Both the position numbers and the translations under genes were made by a program. From positions 390,001 to 454,000 of the forward strand of contig JAMLIB010000001.1 of the NCBI GenBank assembly GCA_023954415.1: DNA of 64,000 bases, written 5' to 3'. Below the pieces are notes generated by a model. It was not told the DNA's origin. It did not search any database and saw nothing but the letters and a program-made list of their open reading frames with translations. The DNA is from Trueperaceae bacterium (lineage in GTDB: Bacteria > Deinococcota > Deinococci > Deinococcales > Trueperaceae). Positions 1-8,946 of the stretch are shown in pieces. Within the stretch, counting starts at the first letter, position 1. Every line of letters begins with the position of its first letter.

Positions 1-2
1 TC

Positions 3-314
3 CTCGACCGCGAGTTCGACCTGAACCACGGCGTCCGCTCCATCCCGGCGCGCTTCGGCGTGGCCGGCGCGCGCGCGTGGGCGGCCGCCCTGCACGGCCT
101 CGCGCTCGCCGCCCTTGCGGCGGTGCCGTTCGTCAGCGACCTCGGCTGGCCCTACTGGCTCGCTCTTACGGTCACCGCGCTCGTGCTCGCCTGGCAGCAC
201 CTCGCGCTGCGCAGCCGCACCGCGGGTGAGGTCCTGGCGGCCTTCAACGCCAACCTCGTCGTCGGTCTGCTCATGCTCGGCGGCATCGTCCTCGGGCTGG
301 TGGTGCCCGGCTGA
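3..314 (+). CDS. UbiA-family prenyltransferase, C-terminal part (5' truncated)
   Basis: The reading frame is open from the first bases of the window, so the N-terminus lies outside it. The first visible residues, DREFDLNHGVRSIPARFG, match the second Asp-rich loop of the UbiA superfamily (DxxxD, then HG.xSIP.RFG), which binds the magnesium-prenyl diphosphate. At least two hydrophobic segments follow. These integral membrane enzymes attach a prenyl chain to an aromatic acceptor such as 4-hydroxybenzoate or a naphthoate in quinone synthesis. The acceptor cannot be told from this fragment. The gene ends 60 bases before tRNA-Asp. Confidence 0.85.
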   Translation, partial: LDREFDLNHGVRSIPARFGVAGARAWAAALHGLALAALAAVPFVSDLGWPYWLALTVTALVLAWQHLALRSRTAGEVLAAFNANLVVGLLMLGGIVLGLVVPG

Positions 315-374
315 ACCGGTGGCGGCGGGCGGCCTTGACCGCGCCCCGACCCTCACGTACACTCGCCTTCGCGT

Positions 375-450
375 GGAGCCGTAGTGTAGCGGTTAGCATA
401 TCTGCCTGTCACGCAGAAGGTCGCGGGTTCAAATCCCGTCGGCTCCGCCA
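375..450 (+). tRNA. tRNA-Asp (GUC)
   Basis: This 76-base cloverleaf includes an encoded CCA end. The acceptor arms GGAGCCG and CGGCTCC pair perfectly, followed by discriminator G and CCA. The anticodon loop holds GTC at 408-410, and the T arm is GCGGG-TTCAAAT-CCCGT. The sequence follows the usual bacterial tRNA-Asp closely. It stands alone and is followed at once by a strong hairpin. Confidence 0.97.
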
Positions 451-458
451 AGCGAGCA

Positions 459-490
459 GCGCCCCGGCACTCGAGGGAGTGCCGGGGCGC
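459..490 (+). terminator. Rho-independent-type terminator after tRNA-Asp
   Basis: There is a perfect 14-bp stem (459-472 with 477-490) with a 4-base loop, starting 9 bases after the tRNA CCA and followed by a weakly T-rich CCTTCATT. It most likely ends the tRNA transcript. It also separates the tRNA from the leaderless start of the next gene. Confidence 0.85.
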
Positions 491-554
491 CCTTCATTGC
501 CGCACGGTGAAGGGGCAAGCACCTCACGAATCACGTGTCGCCGCCGGCACCTGG

Positions 555-560
555 TACCGT
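555..560 (+). promoter_or_regulatory. -10 hexamer TACCGT, leaderless start
   Basis: TACCGT lies 6 bases before the ATG at 567, which would put the transcription start at or next to the start codon. The same arrangement recurs throughout the window. Confidence 0.5.
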
Positions 561-566
561 CTAGGC

Positions 567-1226
567 ATGAGCAAGCTGCCCGTCTTCCCCTTGGACGTCG
601 TCGTCTTCCCAGGCATGACCGTCCCGCTGCACGCCCACGAGGAGCGCTACAAGCGCCTGGTCCGTGAGGTGCTCGCGCAGGAGGAGGAGCCCAAGCGCTT
701 CATCATCGTCTACTCGGACGCCGCCCCGGCCATCACGGATGTCGCGCCCCGCATGGCGCGTTACGGCACCGTGGTGCACGTACTCTCGGCCGAGGAGAAC
801 GTCGACGGCACCTTCGACCTGCTCGTGCACGGTCAAGAGCGCACGCGCGTCGAGGTCGACACCGTCGTCGAGGTCACGGAGCGCGGCGGCTCGAGCAGAC
901 CCCTCGGTTACGCCGAGGAGCGCCCCGCGCCCCTCTACCGGGGCGACCCGAACGAGGAGGCCATCGCGGCCTGGGACGCCCTCGACACCTTCCGGACCTA
1001 CGCCGGCACGCGTTTCGACGGCGACGCCGGCGAGGAGATAGACAAGCACGTTCCCGAAGACCCCTTCTACCAGGCGTCGTTCGTGTGTGCGAACATCCTC
1101 GTTCCCACGGCCGCCAAGCAGACGTTGCTCGAGGCCGAGTCCTTGCGCGAGCGCTTCGACCTGGCTCGCGGCATGATGCTCGAGCGTATGCAGCGTAGGG
1201 GGCGCGCCAAGCGGGGAAGGGCGTGA
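567..1226 (+). CDS. LON substrate-binding (peptidase S16 N-domain) family protein
   Basis: 219 residues. The opening SKLPVFPLDVVVFPGMTVPLHAHEERY is typical of the free-standing LON N-terminal domain: the PLFPL...FPG..LPL.IFE..Y pattern in a somewhat diverged form. No AAA+ or protease domain follows, so it is not Lon itself. Stand-alone members resemble the substrate-recognition domain of Lon and of cereblon, and their bacterial role is unclear. The ATG at 567 is preferred over an upstream GTG because the domain begins there and a TANNNT hexamer sits 6 bases upstream. The gene overlaps truD by 4 bases (GTGA), so translation is probably coupled. Confidence 0.85.
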   Translation: MSKLPVFPLDVVVFPGMTVPLHAHEERYKRLVREVLAQEEEPKRFIIVYSDAAPAITDVAPRMARYGTVVHVLSAEENVDGTFDLLVHGQERTRVEVDTVVEVTERGGSSRPLGYAEERPAPLYRGDPNEEAIAAWDALDTFRTYAGTRFDGDAGEEIDKHVPEDPFYQASFVCANILVPTAAKQTLLEAESLRERFDLARGMMLERMQRRGRAKRGRA

Positions 1227-2407
1227 CGGCCGCGGGCGAGCCGGTGGACAATGCGCGCGAGCCGCTCTCGGGGGCCGCCGTCGCGGCCGACGAGTCGGAG
1301 CGGGAGAGGTTCGCGTTCGACTGGGGCGACCTGCCCCTCGTCACCCCCGAGGTGCCGGGTAGCGGCGGCGTCATCCGCACGGCGCCCGAGGACTTCCGGG
1401 TGACCGAGCTGCCCGCCTACCTGCCGGAAGGGTCGGGGTCACACCGGTACCTGCTCATCGAGAAGCGGGACCTCACCACGCGCGACCTCGTGCAGGCGCT
1501 GCGGCGCGCCGGCGTCGAGCAGAGCTCCATCGGCGTCGCCGGCCTGAAGGACAAGGCCGCCGTCACCGTGCAGTGGCTGTCGCTGCCCAAGCGCTACGGC
1601 GAAGCGGTGAACGAGCTGCTCGCCCTGCCCGGCGTGCGTCTCCTCGAGGAGAGCTACCACCGCAACAAGCTCGGGATCGGGCATCTTCGCGGCAACCGGT
1701 TCGAGGTGACCGTCCAAGGGGTCGACGACGGCGCCGCCCTGCGCGCCGGCGCGGTCCTCGACCGGCTCGCAGCCAGCGGTTCCCCCAACTGGTTCGGGCC
1801 GCAGCGGTTCGGGCGGTTCGGTGGCAACGCCTACGACGGCCTGAGGGTAGTGCGGGGCGAGCGCGTGCCGGGCGGGCACTACCTTCAGCGCTTCTTCGTG
1901 GCGGCCCTGCAGTCGCTCCTGTTCAACGCCATGCTGGCCGAACGCGTGGAGCGCGGCTGGTACACGACCGTCGTGAACGGCGATTGGGCGCGCAAGCACG
2001 ACACGGGCGGCACGTTCCTCGTGACCGACGAGGCTGCGGAGGCCCCGCGCGCCGAGCGGCTGGAGATCAGCGCTACCCTGCCGTTGCACGGGCGCAAGGT
2101 GAAGCCGTCGGAAGGCGCGGCCGGCGCGGTCGAGAGCCTGGTGCTGGAGCGGTACGGGCTGCGCTGGGCCCAGTTCGGCTCGCGGCGTGGCGACAGGCGT
2201 TCTACGCGCGTCGTGCTCTCCGGCACGTCGGTCCGCCAGGTCGGCACGGCGCTCACCCTGACCTTCGACCTCCCCAAGGGCGCGTACGCCACCGCCGTGC
2301 TGAGAGAAGTGATGAAGGTCGACGTCGACGCCCCGTTCGAGGCTCCCATCGAGGCGGCCGGCGGCGGTGACGGCTTCGCCGCGGGCGATGGGGAGGATGC
2401 CGACTGA
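1223..2407 (+). CDS. truD: tRNA pseudouridine(13) synthase TruD
   Basis: 394 residues. The family motifs GLKDKAAVT, carrying the catalytic aspartate, and NWFGPQRFG are both present and correctly ordered. The enzyme isomerises uridine 13 of tRNA-Glu to pseudouridine. An acidic, Ala-rich N-terminal stretch of about 45 residues precedes the core, and a short Gly/Asp-rich tail follows it. The GTG start overlaps the stop of the LON-like gene as GTGA. Confidence 0.95.
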   Translation: MTAAGEPVDNAREPLSGAAVAADESERERFAFDWGDLPLVTPEVPGSGGVIRTAPEDFRVTELPAYLPEGSGSHRYLLIEKRDLTTRDLVQALRRAGVEQSSIGVAGLKDKAAVTVQWLSLPKRYGEAVNELLALPGVRLLEESYHRNKLGIGHLRGNRFEVTVQGVDDGAALRAGAVLDRLAASGSPNWFGPQRFGRFGGNAYDGLRVVRGERVPGGHYLQRFFVAALQSLLFNAMLAERVERGWYTTVVNGDWARKHDTGGTFLVTDEAAEAPRAERLEISATLPLHGRKVKPSEGAAGAVESLVLERYGLRWAQFGSRRGDRRSTRVVLSGTSVRQVGTALTLTFDLPKGAYATAVLREVMKVDVDAPFEAPIEAAGGGDGFAAGDGEDAD

Positions 2408-2475
2408 GCCGAAGCGCGCGACCGCCGGCGCGACCCGCCTACGCGACCGCCTGGGGGCGGCCGTTCCGCGCTCGC

Positions 2476-4947
2476 CTACGCCTGGTCGTCCGAACGCTTC
2501 GCCCTCGGCCCGACGCGGCGCAGTGCGAGCTCGAGCATGAACAGCGCGAGCGCGGCGCCGACGGGCCACTGCCAGACGGAACGCCGCACGGCGCCGAGCG
2601 CGGGCCGGTAGGTCTCGGGGTCGACGACCTGGCCGCCCGTCCGCTGGGCTACCTCGGCGAGCAGCACCGCCCCGTCGACGTCCGCGTACTCCGGGTCCGG
2701 CCCGGTCACGCGCGTACGGGCCACGAGCTCGTTGCCGACGGCCACTACCACGTCCGCACCGGCGTCGCCCCGCCACGGCACGGTGCCTTGGTACCGGCCG
2801 GGCGCGACCTGCTCGAGCGTCGTGCCGGCGGTACCGAAGCGGGCCTCCGCGCGCAGGTCGTTGAGGTAGACGCCGTCCCGGACCGCGTCGAGCGTGATGA
2901 TGACCGAGTTGCCTTGCCGCTCCGCCGTCGCGGTCATGCCGCCCGGGCGCGCTTGCAGCCAGCGGACCACTGTGGCCACAACGCCCGGCAGCTCGGGCCA
3001 GTCACCCAGCTGCCCAGCCCAGCCGTTGAGGTCGGTCGTGAGGGCGGCGCTGCGGCCTAGGCCAGACCGGTACGTGGCGAGGAGCGGCTCGTCCGACCTC
3101 CCTACGAGCAGGGGTTGGGCGTCGGACTTGAGGCTGGTGGCGACGTACGCCCCAACGTCCGGCAGGTCGGTGGGGAAGGCGTATAGCGGGTTCGGCCTGG
3201 CGCTCGGCGTGGTCGGCTCGTCGATCAGGAGCGCGCGCGTCGCCGTCAGTGCCTCGCTCGTGAAGATGCGGGGCAGGTTGCTGGCGTCGCGCGCGGCGTA
3301 GTAGCGCCCGCCGCCCGCCGCCGCTATCTGCGCGAGCCGCTGGAAGTCGGCCGCGTCGCCGATGGCTATGGTCGAGCTGGTGATCCCCGAGGCCAGCGCC
3401 TCGCTCGCCATGGCGGCGAAGTCCGTGCCTTCCGCCCCGAACGGGCCTTGGTCGTACAGCTGGCCGTCCGAGAGGATGATGACGTGCTTGACCGACGCCT
3501 CGACCCCCTTCAACGCGTCGAGCGCCTGGCGGTAGGCGGGCGCGAGGACGGTCCCGCCCCCCGTGTCGAGCGAGTAGATGCCTGCGGCCATCTCGCGCTT
3601 GCCCCGCTCCGTCGCCTGCCTGAGCTGGAAGACCCACCGCGTGCCCGGGCCGTCGGAGAACGCGATGAGGCCAAGCAGGTCCTGCTCGTAAGCCAGGTCC
3701 ACGACCTGCGCCGCCCCGTCCTTGGCCAGGTCGATCTTCGCCGGCCTCCCCGTCGCCATCGACTGCGACCGGTCGATCACCATCACCAACGCGACGAGCG
3801 GCAGGGAGACCTCGGTGCGCAGGTCCGTGGTCACGGGCAGGACATCCTCGACGGGCGTGCGGTACCACGCCCCGAAGCCGAACGAGTCCGGGCCGCCGGT
3901 CATGAGCAGGCCCCCGCCGTCCTTCACGTACTGGGCGAGCAGCGCTAGCTGGGTCTGGCTGAACTGGCCCGAAGAGCCGCGCACGACCACGGCGCTGTAG
4001 GCGAGGGGCAAGGTCAGGGCCTCCGGCCCGGCCTGGACCACGTCGAACCCCTGCAAGCGCAGGAGCGCGGCAGTCGCTGCGTCGTCGATGACCAGGACGG
4101 GGGGCCGGTTCTGGATCGAGACGACGGCCTCCGCCGAGTCGTTGGAGCGCGGCTGGTCGAACGGCACGAGGAGCTCGACCGCCACGGTGGCGGCGCCCGC
4201 GGCGGCGTTCGGCACCCCGAACGAGAACGTGAGTGCGCTCTCGCCCACCTCGAGCTCGACAGCCCGTTCGACGACCGTATCCCGGTCGACGGTGACGCGC
4301 ATGGTGGCGGACGTCCGCCTGTCCGAGCGCACGACGGCCGTGCCCTCGACGCGTTGGCCGGGCGCCGCGCGCTCGGGCAGGAGGAGCTCCGCTACCCGGA
4401 CGTCCTCCAACGGGGTCACGGGCAGGACGTCGACCGGGACTTGCGGGAGGGCGCTGAGCAGCGGCGCCGTTGGCGTGACGCCGTCGGACACGAGCAAGAC
4501 GCGCGTGGCGCCGTTCGCGACGGCGACCTGCAGCGCGCGGGCCAGGTCCGTCGCGTCCGTCCGCAGGGTGGCGGGTACCCTGGCGCCCAGGCCGTCCACC
4601 CGCGCCGCCTCGGCGGCGACGTACGTGTAGCGGACGTCGCCGAGGTTGCCCGTCAGGTCGAGTGCGCGCACCACGGTGAGGCCGGCTTCGCCGATGGAGT
4701 CGGAGACGTCGACGAGCACGCCAAGGTGCCCCCCGGGCGCGGTGAGCCACGGCTGGGCCAGCGCGATCACGCAGGCGCACATGGCCAAGGCGCGCAGCCA
4801 CCAACCGCGGCGGCGCCCTAGGTAGACGAACAGCACGAGCGGCACGGCCGCGAGCAGCAGCCAGGGGTGCGCGAAACGCAGGCCGTTCAGCTCCGACCCG
4901 AGCGTCGCGAACCCCGTTGCCAGCACCGTCCAAGGTAGAGCGTCCAT
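2476..4947 (-). CDS. Membrane protein with two VWA domains and a GATase-like middle
   Basis: 823 residues from the ATG at 4947. An N-terminal membrane stretch (about residues 28-65) is followed by a first VWA-like domain with the metal-site signature D80-x-S82-x-S84. A class I glutamine-amidotransferase-like segment (about 283-380) comes next, then a second VWA domain with D392-R-S394-Q-S396 and a GGTVLAPA loop. One more membrane helix lies near the C-terminus. I know this architecture from uncharacterised BatA-like proteins, where the amidotransferase fold usually lacks catalysis; I see no clear catalytic Cys here. It faces the kinase gene across a 159-bp divergent region. A TACCAT hexamer lies 12 bases upstream of the ATG. 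An in-frame extension further upstream is open but looks non-coding. Confidence 0.8.
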   Translation of the reverse strand: MDALPWTVLATGFATLGSELNGLRFAHPWLLLAAVPLVLFVYLGRRRGWWLRALAMCACVIALAQPWLTAPGGHLGVLVDVSDSIGEAGLTVVRALDLTGNLGDVRYTYVAAEAARVDGLGARVPATLRTDATDLARALQVAVANGATRVLLVSDGVTPTAPLLSALPQVPVDVLPVTPLEDVRVAELLLPERAAPGQRVEGTAVVRSDRRTSATMRVTVDRDTVVERAVELEVGESALTFSFGVPNAAAGAATVAVELLVPFDQPRSNDSAEAVVSIQNRPPVLVIDDAATAALLRLQGFDVVQAGPEALTLPLAYSAVVVRGSSGQFSQTQLALLAQYVKDGGGLLMTGGPDSFGFGAWYRTPVEDVLPVTTDLRTEVSLPLVALVMVIDRSQSMATGRPAKIDLAKDGAAQVVDLAYEQDLLGLIAFSDGPGTRWVFQLRQATERGKREMAAGIYSLDTGGGTVLAPAYRQALDALKGVEASVKHVIILSDGQLYDQGPFGAEGTDFAAMASEALASGITSSTIAIGDAADFQRLAQIAAAGGGRYYAARDASNLPRIFTSEALTATRALLIDEPTTPSARPNPLYAFPTDLPDVGAYVATSLKSDAQPLLVGRSDEPLLATYRSGLGRSAALTTDLNGWAGQLGDWPELPGVVATVVRWLQARPGGMTATAERQGNSVIITLDAVRDGVYLNDLRAEARFGTAGTTLEQVAPGRYQGTVPWRGDAGADVVVAVGNELVARTRVTGPDPEYADVDGAVLLAEVAQRTGGQVVDPETYRPALGAVRRSVWQWPVGAALALFMLELALRRVGPRAKRSDDQA

Positions 4948-5094
4948 TACCGTCCGGGCATGGTAGCAGGCGGGGGCGCGTCGCCACGGTAGCGACCCGG
5001 CGTTACGCCGAGCCCGACCGGGCCGTAGCCCGGTTTCCTTAATCGCTGGTTCATCGGGCGCCGTGCCGGCGACGGCGGTTCGGGTGGCCGCTGA

Positions 5095-5100
5095 TAAGAT
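5095..5100 (+). promoter_or_regulatory. -10 hexamer TAAGAT, leaderless start
   Basis: TAAGAT lies 6 bases before the GTG at 5107. It is the best support for that start codon of the histidine kinase gene. Confidence 0.55.
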
Positions 5101-5106
5101 GCTGGC

Positions 5107-6273
5107 GTGCCCGACCCTGCGCCCGCGGCGCCTTACGCTCTCATCGCCATGACATCCGAGGCCCGCGCCGCTGGGTTCCTCCCGGTCGTGGAGAGCGTCG
5201 GGCTGGTCGGCCAGGTGTTCACCGACGTTGAGCAGCTGCTGTACCACACGCGCGGGGCGAACGTGCCCGACGCGCTCCTGCTAGACCACGGCCTGACGGA
5301 GCGCGTGCCTTCCCTCGAGCTGGTGGCGCTGCTCAGGCGGCGCAAGGGGTTCGAGGACGTCCCGTTCCTGTACCTGGGCCCCGCCACCCCCGAGCTGCAG
5401 ACGCGGGTGCTCGAGGGCGGAGCCGACGCCTACATCACGTTGCCGACGCGCCCCGAGCTCGTCAAGGCGTACCTGGGCAGGCTGCTCGAGCGCCGCATGG
5501 CCGAGAGCGCCATTCGTAAGGCGTTCGAGGGCGCGAGGCGCTTCGAGCAGGCGTACAAGGAGAGCGAGCGGATGAAGGACGACCTCATCCACATGCTCGT
5601 GCACGACTTGAAGAGCCCGATCTCCAGCGTCATGGGCCTGCTCGAGCACAGCCTCGAGATGCTGCGCGGCCAAGGGGGGGACCACGACGTCGAGGAGCTC
5701 CTCAAGATGGCGCAGATCGAGTCCCATCACCTTCTCAACCTCGCTGCCAACATCCTCGACGTGCGCAGGATGAAGGAAGGGCACATGCCCTACCAGCCCG
5801 AGTCGATCGCGAGCCTCACGGAGCTCGCGAAGGCCGCGCTCGCCGACGTCAGCGGCGGCCCGCGCGACCGCAACTTCGGCTTCCTGGTGCGACCGGAGGC
5901 GGAACAGGTCTTCGGCGACCCGAAGCTGCTCAGGCGCATCCTGGCCAACCTGATGGCCAACGCCATCAAGCACACGCGCCGGGGCGGCTACATCGACTTC
6001 CGCGCGTGGAGCAAGGACGGCAACGTCGTCTTGAGCGTGAGAGACGACGGGGAGGGGATCCCGGAGAGCGACCAGAAGCGCATCTTCAACGCGTTCGAGC
6101 AGTCGCGCCACACGATCCACGACCGGTACGACACGGGCATGGGTCTTACCTTCTGCAAGCTGGCCGTCGAGAAGCACGGCGGGCGGATCTGGGTCGAGTC
6201 CAAGGTCGGTCGCGGCAGTACTTTCTACTTCACCCTCCCTGAGCGCGTGCCGACGGTGGTCGGCGGGGCGTGA
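5107..6273 (+). CDS. Sensor histidine kinase with N-terminal receiver-like domain
   Basis: 388 residues, no membrane segment. Residues 1-130 look like a response-regulator receiver (D60 in LLLDHG, then a late LP..PE.L segment), but the acidic pair expected after the first strand is missing. Then come a HisKA domain with phosphoacceptor H166 in HDLKSP and an HATPase_c domain with N285 in the N box, DDGEGIP (G1) and TGMGL (G2). So it should be a soluble kinase able to autophosphorylate on H166. No response regulator gene is next to it, so its partner is unknown. It overlaps rnhB by 4 bases. Confidence 0.9.
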   Translation: MPDPAPAAPYALIAMTSEARAAGFLPVVESVGLVGQVFTDVEQLLYHTRGANVPDALLLDHGLTERVPSLELVALLRRRKGFEDVPFLYLGPATPELQTRVLEGGADAYITLPTRPELVKAYLGRLLERRMAESAIRKAFEGARRFEQAYKESERMKDDLIHMLVHDLKSPISSVMGLLEHSLEMLRGQGGDHDVEELLKMAQIESHHLLNLAANILDVRRMKEGHMPYQPESIASLTELAKAALADVSGGPRDRNFGFLVRPEAEQVFGDPKLLRRILANLMANAIKHTRRGGYIDFRAWSKDGNVVLSVRDDGEGIPESDQKRIFNAFEQSRHTIHDRYDTGMGLTFCKLAVEKHGGRIWVESKVGRGSTFYFTLPERVPTVVGGA

Positions 6274-6908
6274 GCCGGCGGGCTCAGCCCGGCTGGGAAC
6301 TCGAGGAACGGCTCTGGTCGCAGGGGGCCCGGCTCGTCGCCGGAGTGGACGAGGCCGGCCGGGGCGCCCTCTGCGGGCCCGTGGTGGTCGCCGCCGTCGT
6401 CCTGGTGCGGGGCCGCGAGCACCCTTACCGCGACTCCAAGACGCTTGGCGCCAAGCGGCGTGAGGAGCTGGCCGCCCAGGTGCGCGCCGAGGCCGTCGCG
6501 TTCGCGGTGGCGTTCGCCGGCGCCCGCGAGGTGGACGAGGTGAACGTCCTGCAGGCCACCAAGCGTGCCGCCCTGCGCGCCGTCCAAGCGCTCCAGGTGG
6601 CGCCGGACGCCCTCGTGACCGACTACCTGACGCTTCCCACCCCGCTACCGACGGTGGCCGTCGCCTCTGCGGACGCCAGGAGCTACCAGGTGGCGGCCGC
6701 CAGCATCCTCGCCAAGACGGTCCGCGACGCCCACATGGTGGCCCTGGCCGGACGCTACCCGGGGTACGGGCTCGAGAAGCACAAGGGGTACGGCGTGAAG
6801 AGCCACCTCCTCGCGCTCGCGCGCCTCGGCCCGACCCCGGAGCATAGGTCGAGCTTCGCGCCCGTCGCGCAGCTCAGGCTCCTCGAAGGCCACGCTGCGC
6901 ATGGCTGA
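6270..6908 (+). CDS. rnhB: Ribonuclease HII
   Basis: 212 residues. D27-E28 in GVDEAGRG, a DSKTL motif, VTDY and the SILAKTVRD segment give the complete acidic active site of RNase HII. It cuts RNA in RNA-DNA hybrids and at single ribonucleotides in DNA. The start GTG overlaps the kinase stop (GTGA). Confidence 0.95.
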   Translation: MSRRAQPGWELEERLWSQGARLVAGVDEAGRGALCGPVVVAAVVLVRGREHPYRDSKTLGAKRREELAAQVRAEAVAFAVAFAGAREVDEVNVLQATKRAALRAVQALQVAPDALVTDYLTLPTPLPTVAVASADARSYQVAAASILAKTVRDAHMVALAGRYPGYGLEKHKGYGVKSHLLALARLGPTPEHRSSFAPVAQLRLLEGHAAHG

Positions 6909-7018
6909 CGCGTAGAATGGCGCAACCCCGACGGGCGCGCCACGCGGCCTGAGACCTCTTCGCGAGCTCCAGGCGCCGCCGCCCGGTCAGGCACGGGGTG
7001 CTCGAAGGAGCCTTCACC

Positions 7019-7816
7019 ATGCCGGAGTGCATCGGTATCAAGTTCGACAACGGCCCGAAGATCCACTACCTCGAGGCGCCGCCGAGCGCTCCGGCCATCG
7101 GCACGCGGTGCGTCGTCTCGACGCGGCGCGGCCTCGAGCTCGGCAGAGTGCGCACGGGCGTGCGCGAGGTCGCCAAGCCGCAGGGTCACTACGTCAGGGA
7201 CGCTCAGGAAGAGGACGTGCAGCGCTTCGACGAGCTGAACGTCAAGGCCGACGACCTCAAGTGGCTCCTCAAGGCGCGCGCCAGACAAGTCGACTCGGAC
7301 GTCAAGATCGTGGCGCTCGAGTTCAACATCGACGAGACCCTGCTCGTGGTCAGCTACACGAGCGAGCGGCAGGCGCCCCTGCGCGTGCTCGCCCAGGAGC
7401 TAGTCGCGCACACCGAGGCCCGCATCGAGTTCGCCAACGTCGGTCCGCGCGATCAGGCGCGGATGCTCGGCGCCCTCGGCGTGTGCGGCGACGGCACCTG
7501 CTCGAGCACGTGGCTGCAGAGCTTCAACGCCGTGAGCATCAGGATGGCTCGCGACCAGCAGCTTCCGCTCAACCCCGAGAAGATCAGCGGACCGTGCGGA
7601 CGGTTGATGTGTTGCCTCCAGTACGAGCACGACATGTACAAGGACCTGCTGGAGGGCCTGCCGCGCAAGGGCGCCAAGGCGTGCCACGACGGCAGCGGCA
7701 CCTGCGGCCGCGTCGTCAAGCTCAACCCGCTCAAGGGCACGGTGGAGTTACGCACCGACGAGGGCGGCTTCGGCGAGTTCCCGGCGAACGAGATCACGCG
7801 CATGCGCGGGGCCTGA
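7019..7816 (+). CDS. PSP1 domain protein (YaaT/RicT-like)
   Basis: 265 residues. The start is the ATG at 7019, with a clear GAAGGAG ribosome site at 7004-7010. The N-terminus gives the PSP1 pattern (GIKF, then a strand-rich segment). The C-terminal half has the Cys-rich core expected of YaaT/RicT: CGDGTC, then GPCGRLMCCLQYEH. In Bacillus, RicT belongs to a Cys-rich complex that affects RNA processing and carries Fe-S clusters. A similar role here is inferred. A TAGAAT hexamer at 6913-6918 could be its promoter. It converges on holB, often its neighbour elsewhere. Confidence 0.88.
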   Translation: MPECIGIKFDNGPKIHYLEAPPSAPAIGTRCVVSTRRGLELGRVRTGVREVAKPQGHYVRDAQEEDVQRFDELNVKADDLKWLLKARARQVDSDVKIVALEFNIDETLLVVSYTSERQAPLRVLAQELVAHTEARIEFANVGPRDQARMLGALGVCGDGTCSSTWLQSFNAVSIRMARDQQLPLNPEKISGPCGRLMCCLQYEHDMYKDLLEGLPRKGAKACHDGSGTCGRVVKLNPLKGTVELRTDEGGFGEFPANEITRMRGA

Positions 7817-7880
7817 TCAGAGAGACGACGCGGCGCTCCGGCCTGGCGCCCGCGGTCGACCGGACGGTATGGCGCGGCGC

Positions 7881-8897
7881 TCAGCGGCGGTCGAGGGTGA
7901 GCCGGCGCAGCTCCAAGGCCAGCACCGAGCAGGCGAGCGGCACCTGGGCGTAAGCGGCGATGGCGCGCTCGCACGCGTCGAGCGCGTCGAGCGCGGCCGC
8001 GTATTGTGCGGCCGGCAGCGAGCGGAGGGCCTCGCGCAGCCAACCGAGCGGCCCTGGCTCCTGGCCCGCTTCCATGCTCGCGGCCACGGCCTTCGCGAAC
8101 GCTTCCGCGGCCTGCATGGCCGTCAAGACGTCGCCCGGCAGGGCGGCGATGAGCTCCGAGCTGGCGCTCCTGGCGGCCGCGGTCGCGTCGGCGTCCTCTA
8201 GGGCGCGGAGGAGGGCTCCCGGCTGGCCGAGCCTGACCCCGGGGTGGCCGGACAGGTCGGCGGTCGCCACCGGCGCCCCGGTCTCGCCCAGACGAGCGAG
8301 CGCGTCATCGACCGCGGCGAAGCGCACCGTCACGCAGCGAGACGCCACCGTGGGGAGGAGCGCTTCCGGTCCCGGCGCCACGAGCACGATCAGCGCCCAG
8401 GGGGGAGGCTCCTCGAGGACCTTGAGGAACGCGTTGGCGGCGGAGGTGTTGAGGGCGTCGGCATGGTCGATCAGCCCCACGCGCGTTTGGTAGCGCGGGC
8501 GCGTCGTGAGCCACGGCGCGAGGGGCTCGGGGTCGCCGCCCTCGCGTGGGACGAGCTGATCGATCCGGATCTCGAGGTTGCGCTTGGCGCGGCCCGCTTC
8601 CGTCGTGGTCGCCGGGCCGACCTCCTTGAGGTCGGGATGCATGCCGGCCAGCGCCAGGCGGCAGCTCTCGCACTCGCCGCACGGGCGCGGGCCGGAGTCC
8701 GGCGCCGAGCAGTTCGAGAAGGCGCAGAGCCACCTGGCCGCCTGCCGCCTGCCGACGTGCTCCGGTCCCGCCAGCAGGAGGCTGCGCGGCCCGGCGCTCG
8801 AGCCGCGCAGCCTCCTGAGGACCGCCAGCGCCGCGTCCTGGCCGAAGGGGGCGAGGTCGGCGACGCCCCGCCGGCCGCCCTCGGGGGGCGTGCTCAC
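7881..8897 (-). CDS. holB: DNA polymerase III, delta' subunit
   Basis: 338 residues. The clamp-loader AAA+ fold is recognisable. The Walker A position reads GPEHVGRRQAA, so it is degenerate as in delta'. A four-Cys zinc module follows (CSAPDSGPRPCGECESC). Then come ALNTSAANAFLKVLEEPP and the ASRC motif, the sensor/arginine-finger segment typical of delta'. It helps load the beta clamp. The GTG start lacks a clear ribosome site. The gene lies 49 bases downstream of the metallophosphoesterase gene, so they probably share a transcript. Confidence 0.88.
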   Translation of the reverse strand: MSTPPEGGRRGVADLAPFGQDAALAVLRRLRGSSAGPRSLLLAGPEHVGRRQAARWLCAFSNCSAPDSGPRPCGECESCRLALAGMHPDLKEVGPATTTEAGRAKRNLEIRIDQLVPREGGDPEPLAPWLTTRPRYQTRVGLIDHADALNTSAANAFLKVLEEPPPWALIVLVAPGPEALLPTVASRCVTVRFAAVDDALARLGETGAPVATADLSGHPGVRLGQPGALLRALEDADATAAARSASSELIAALPGDVLTAMQAAEAFAKAVAASMEAGQEPGPLGWLREALRSLPAAQYAAALDALDACERAIAAYAQVPLACSVLALELRRLTLDRR

Positions 8898-8946
8898 CGC
8901 TCGCCGCCGGGCGGAAGGCGCGAGCCCACCCTTCCGGGGGGGAGTG

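Noticed and set aside
4948-4962. Tiny upstream frame ATG CCC GGA CGG TAA overlapping the start of the VWA gene
   Set aside because: Four codons, no ribosome site, and it overlaps the proposed -10 hexamer. Too little to call a leader peptide.
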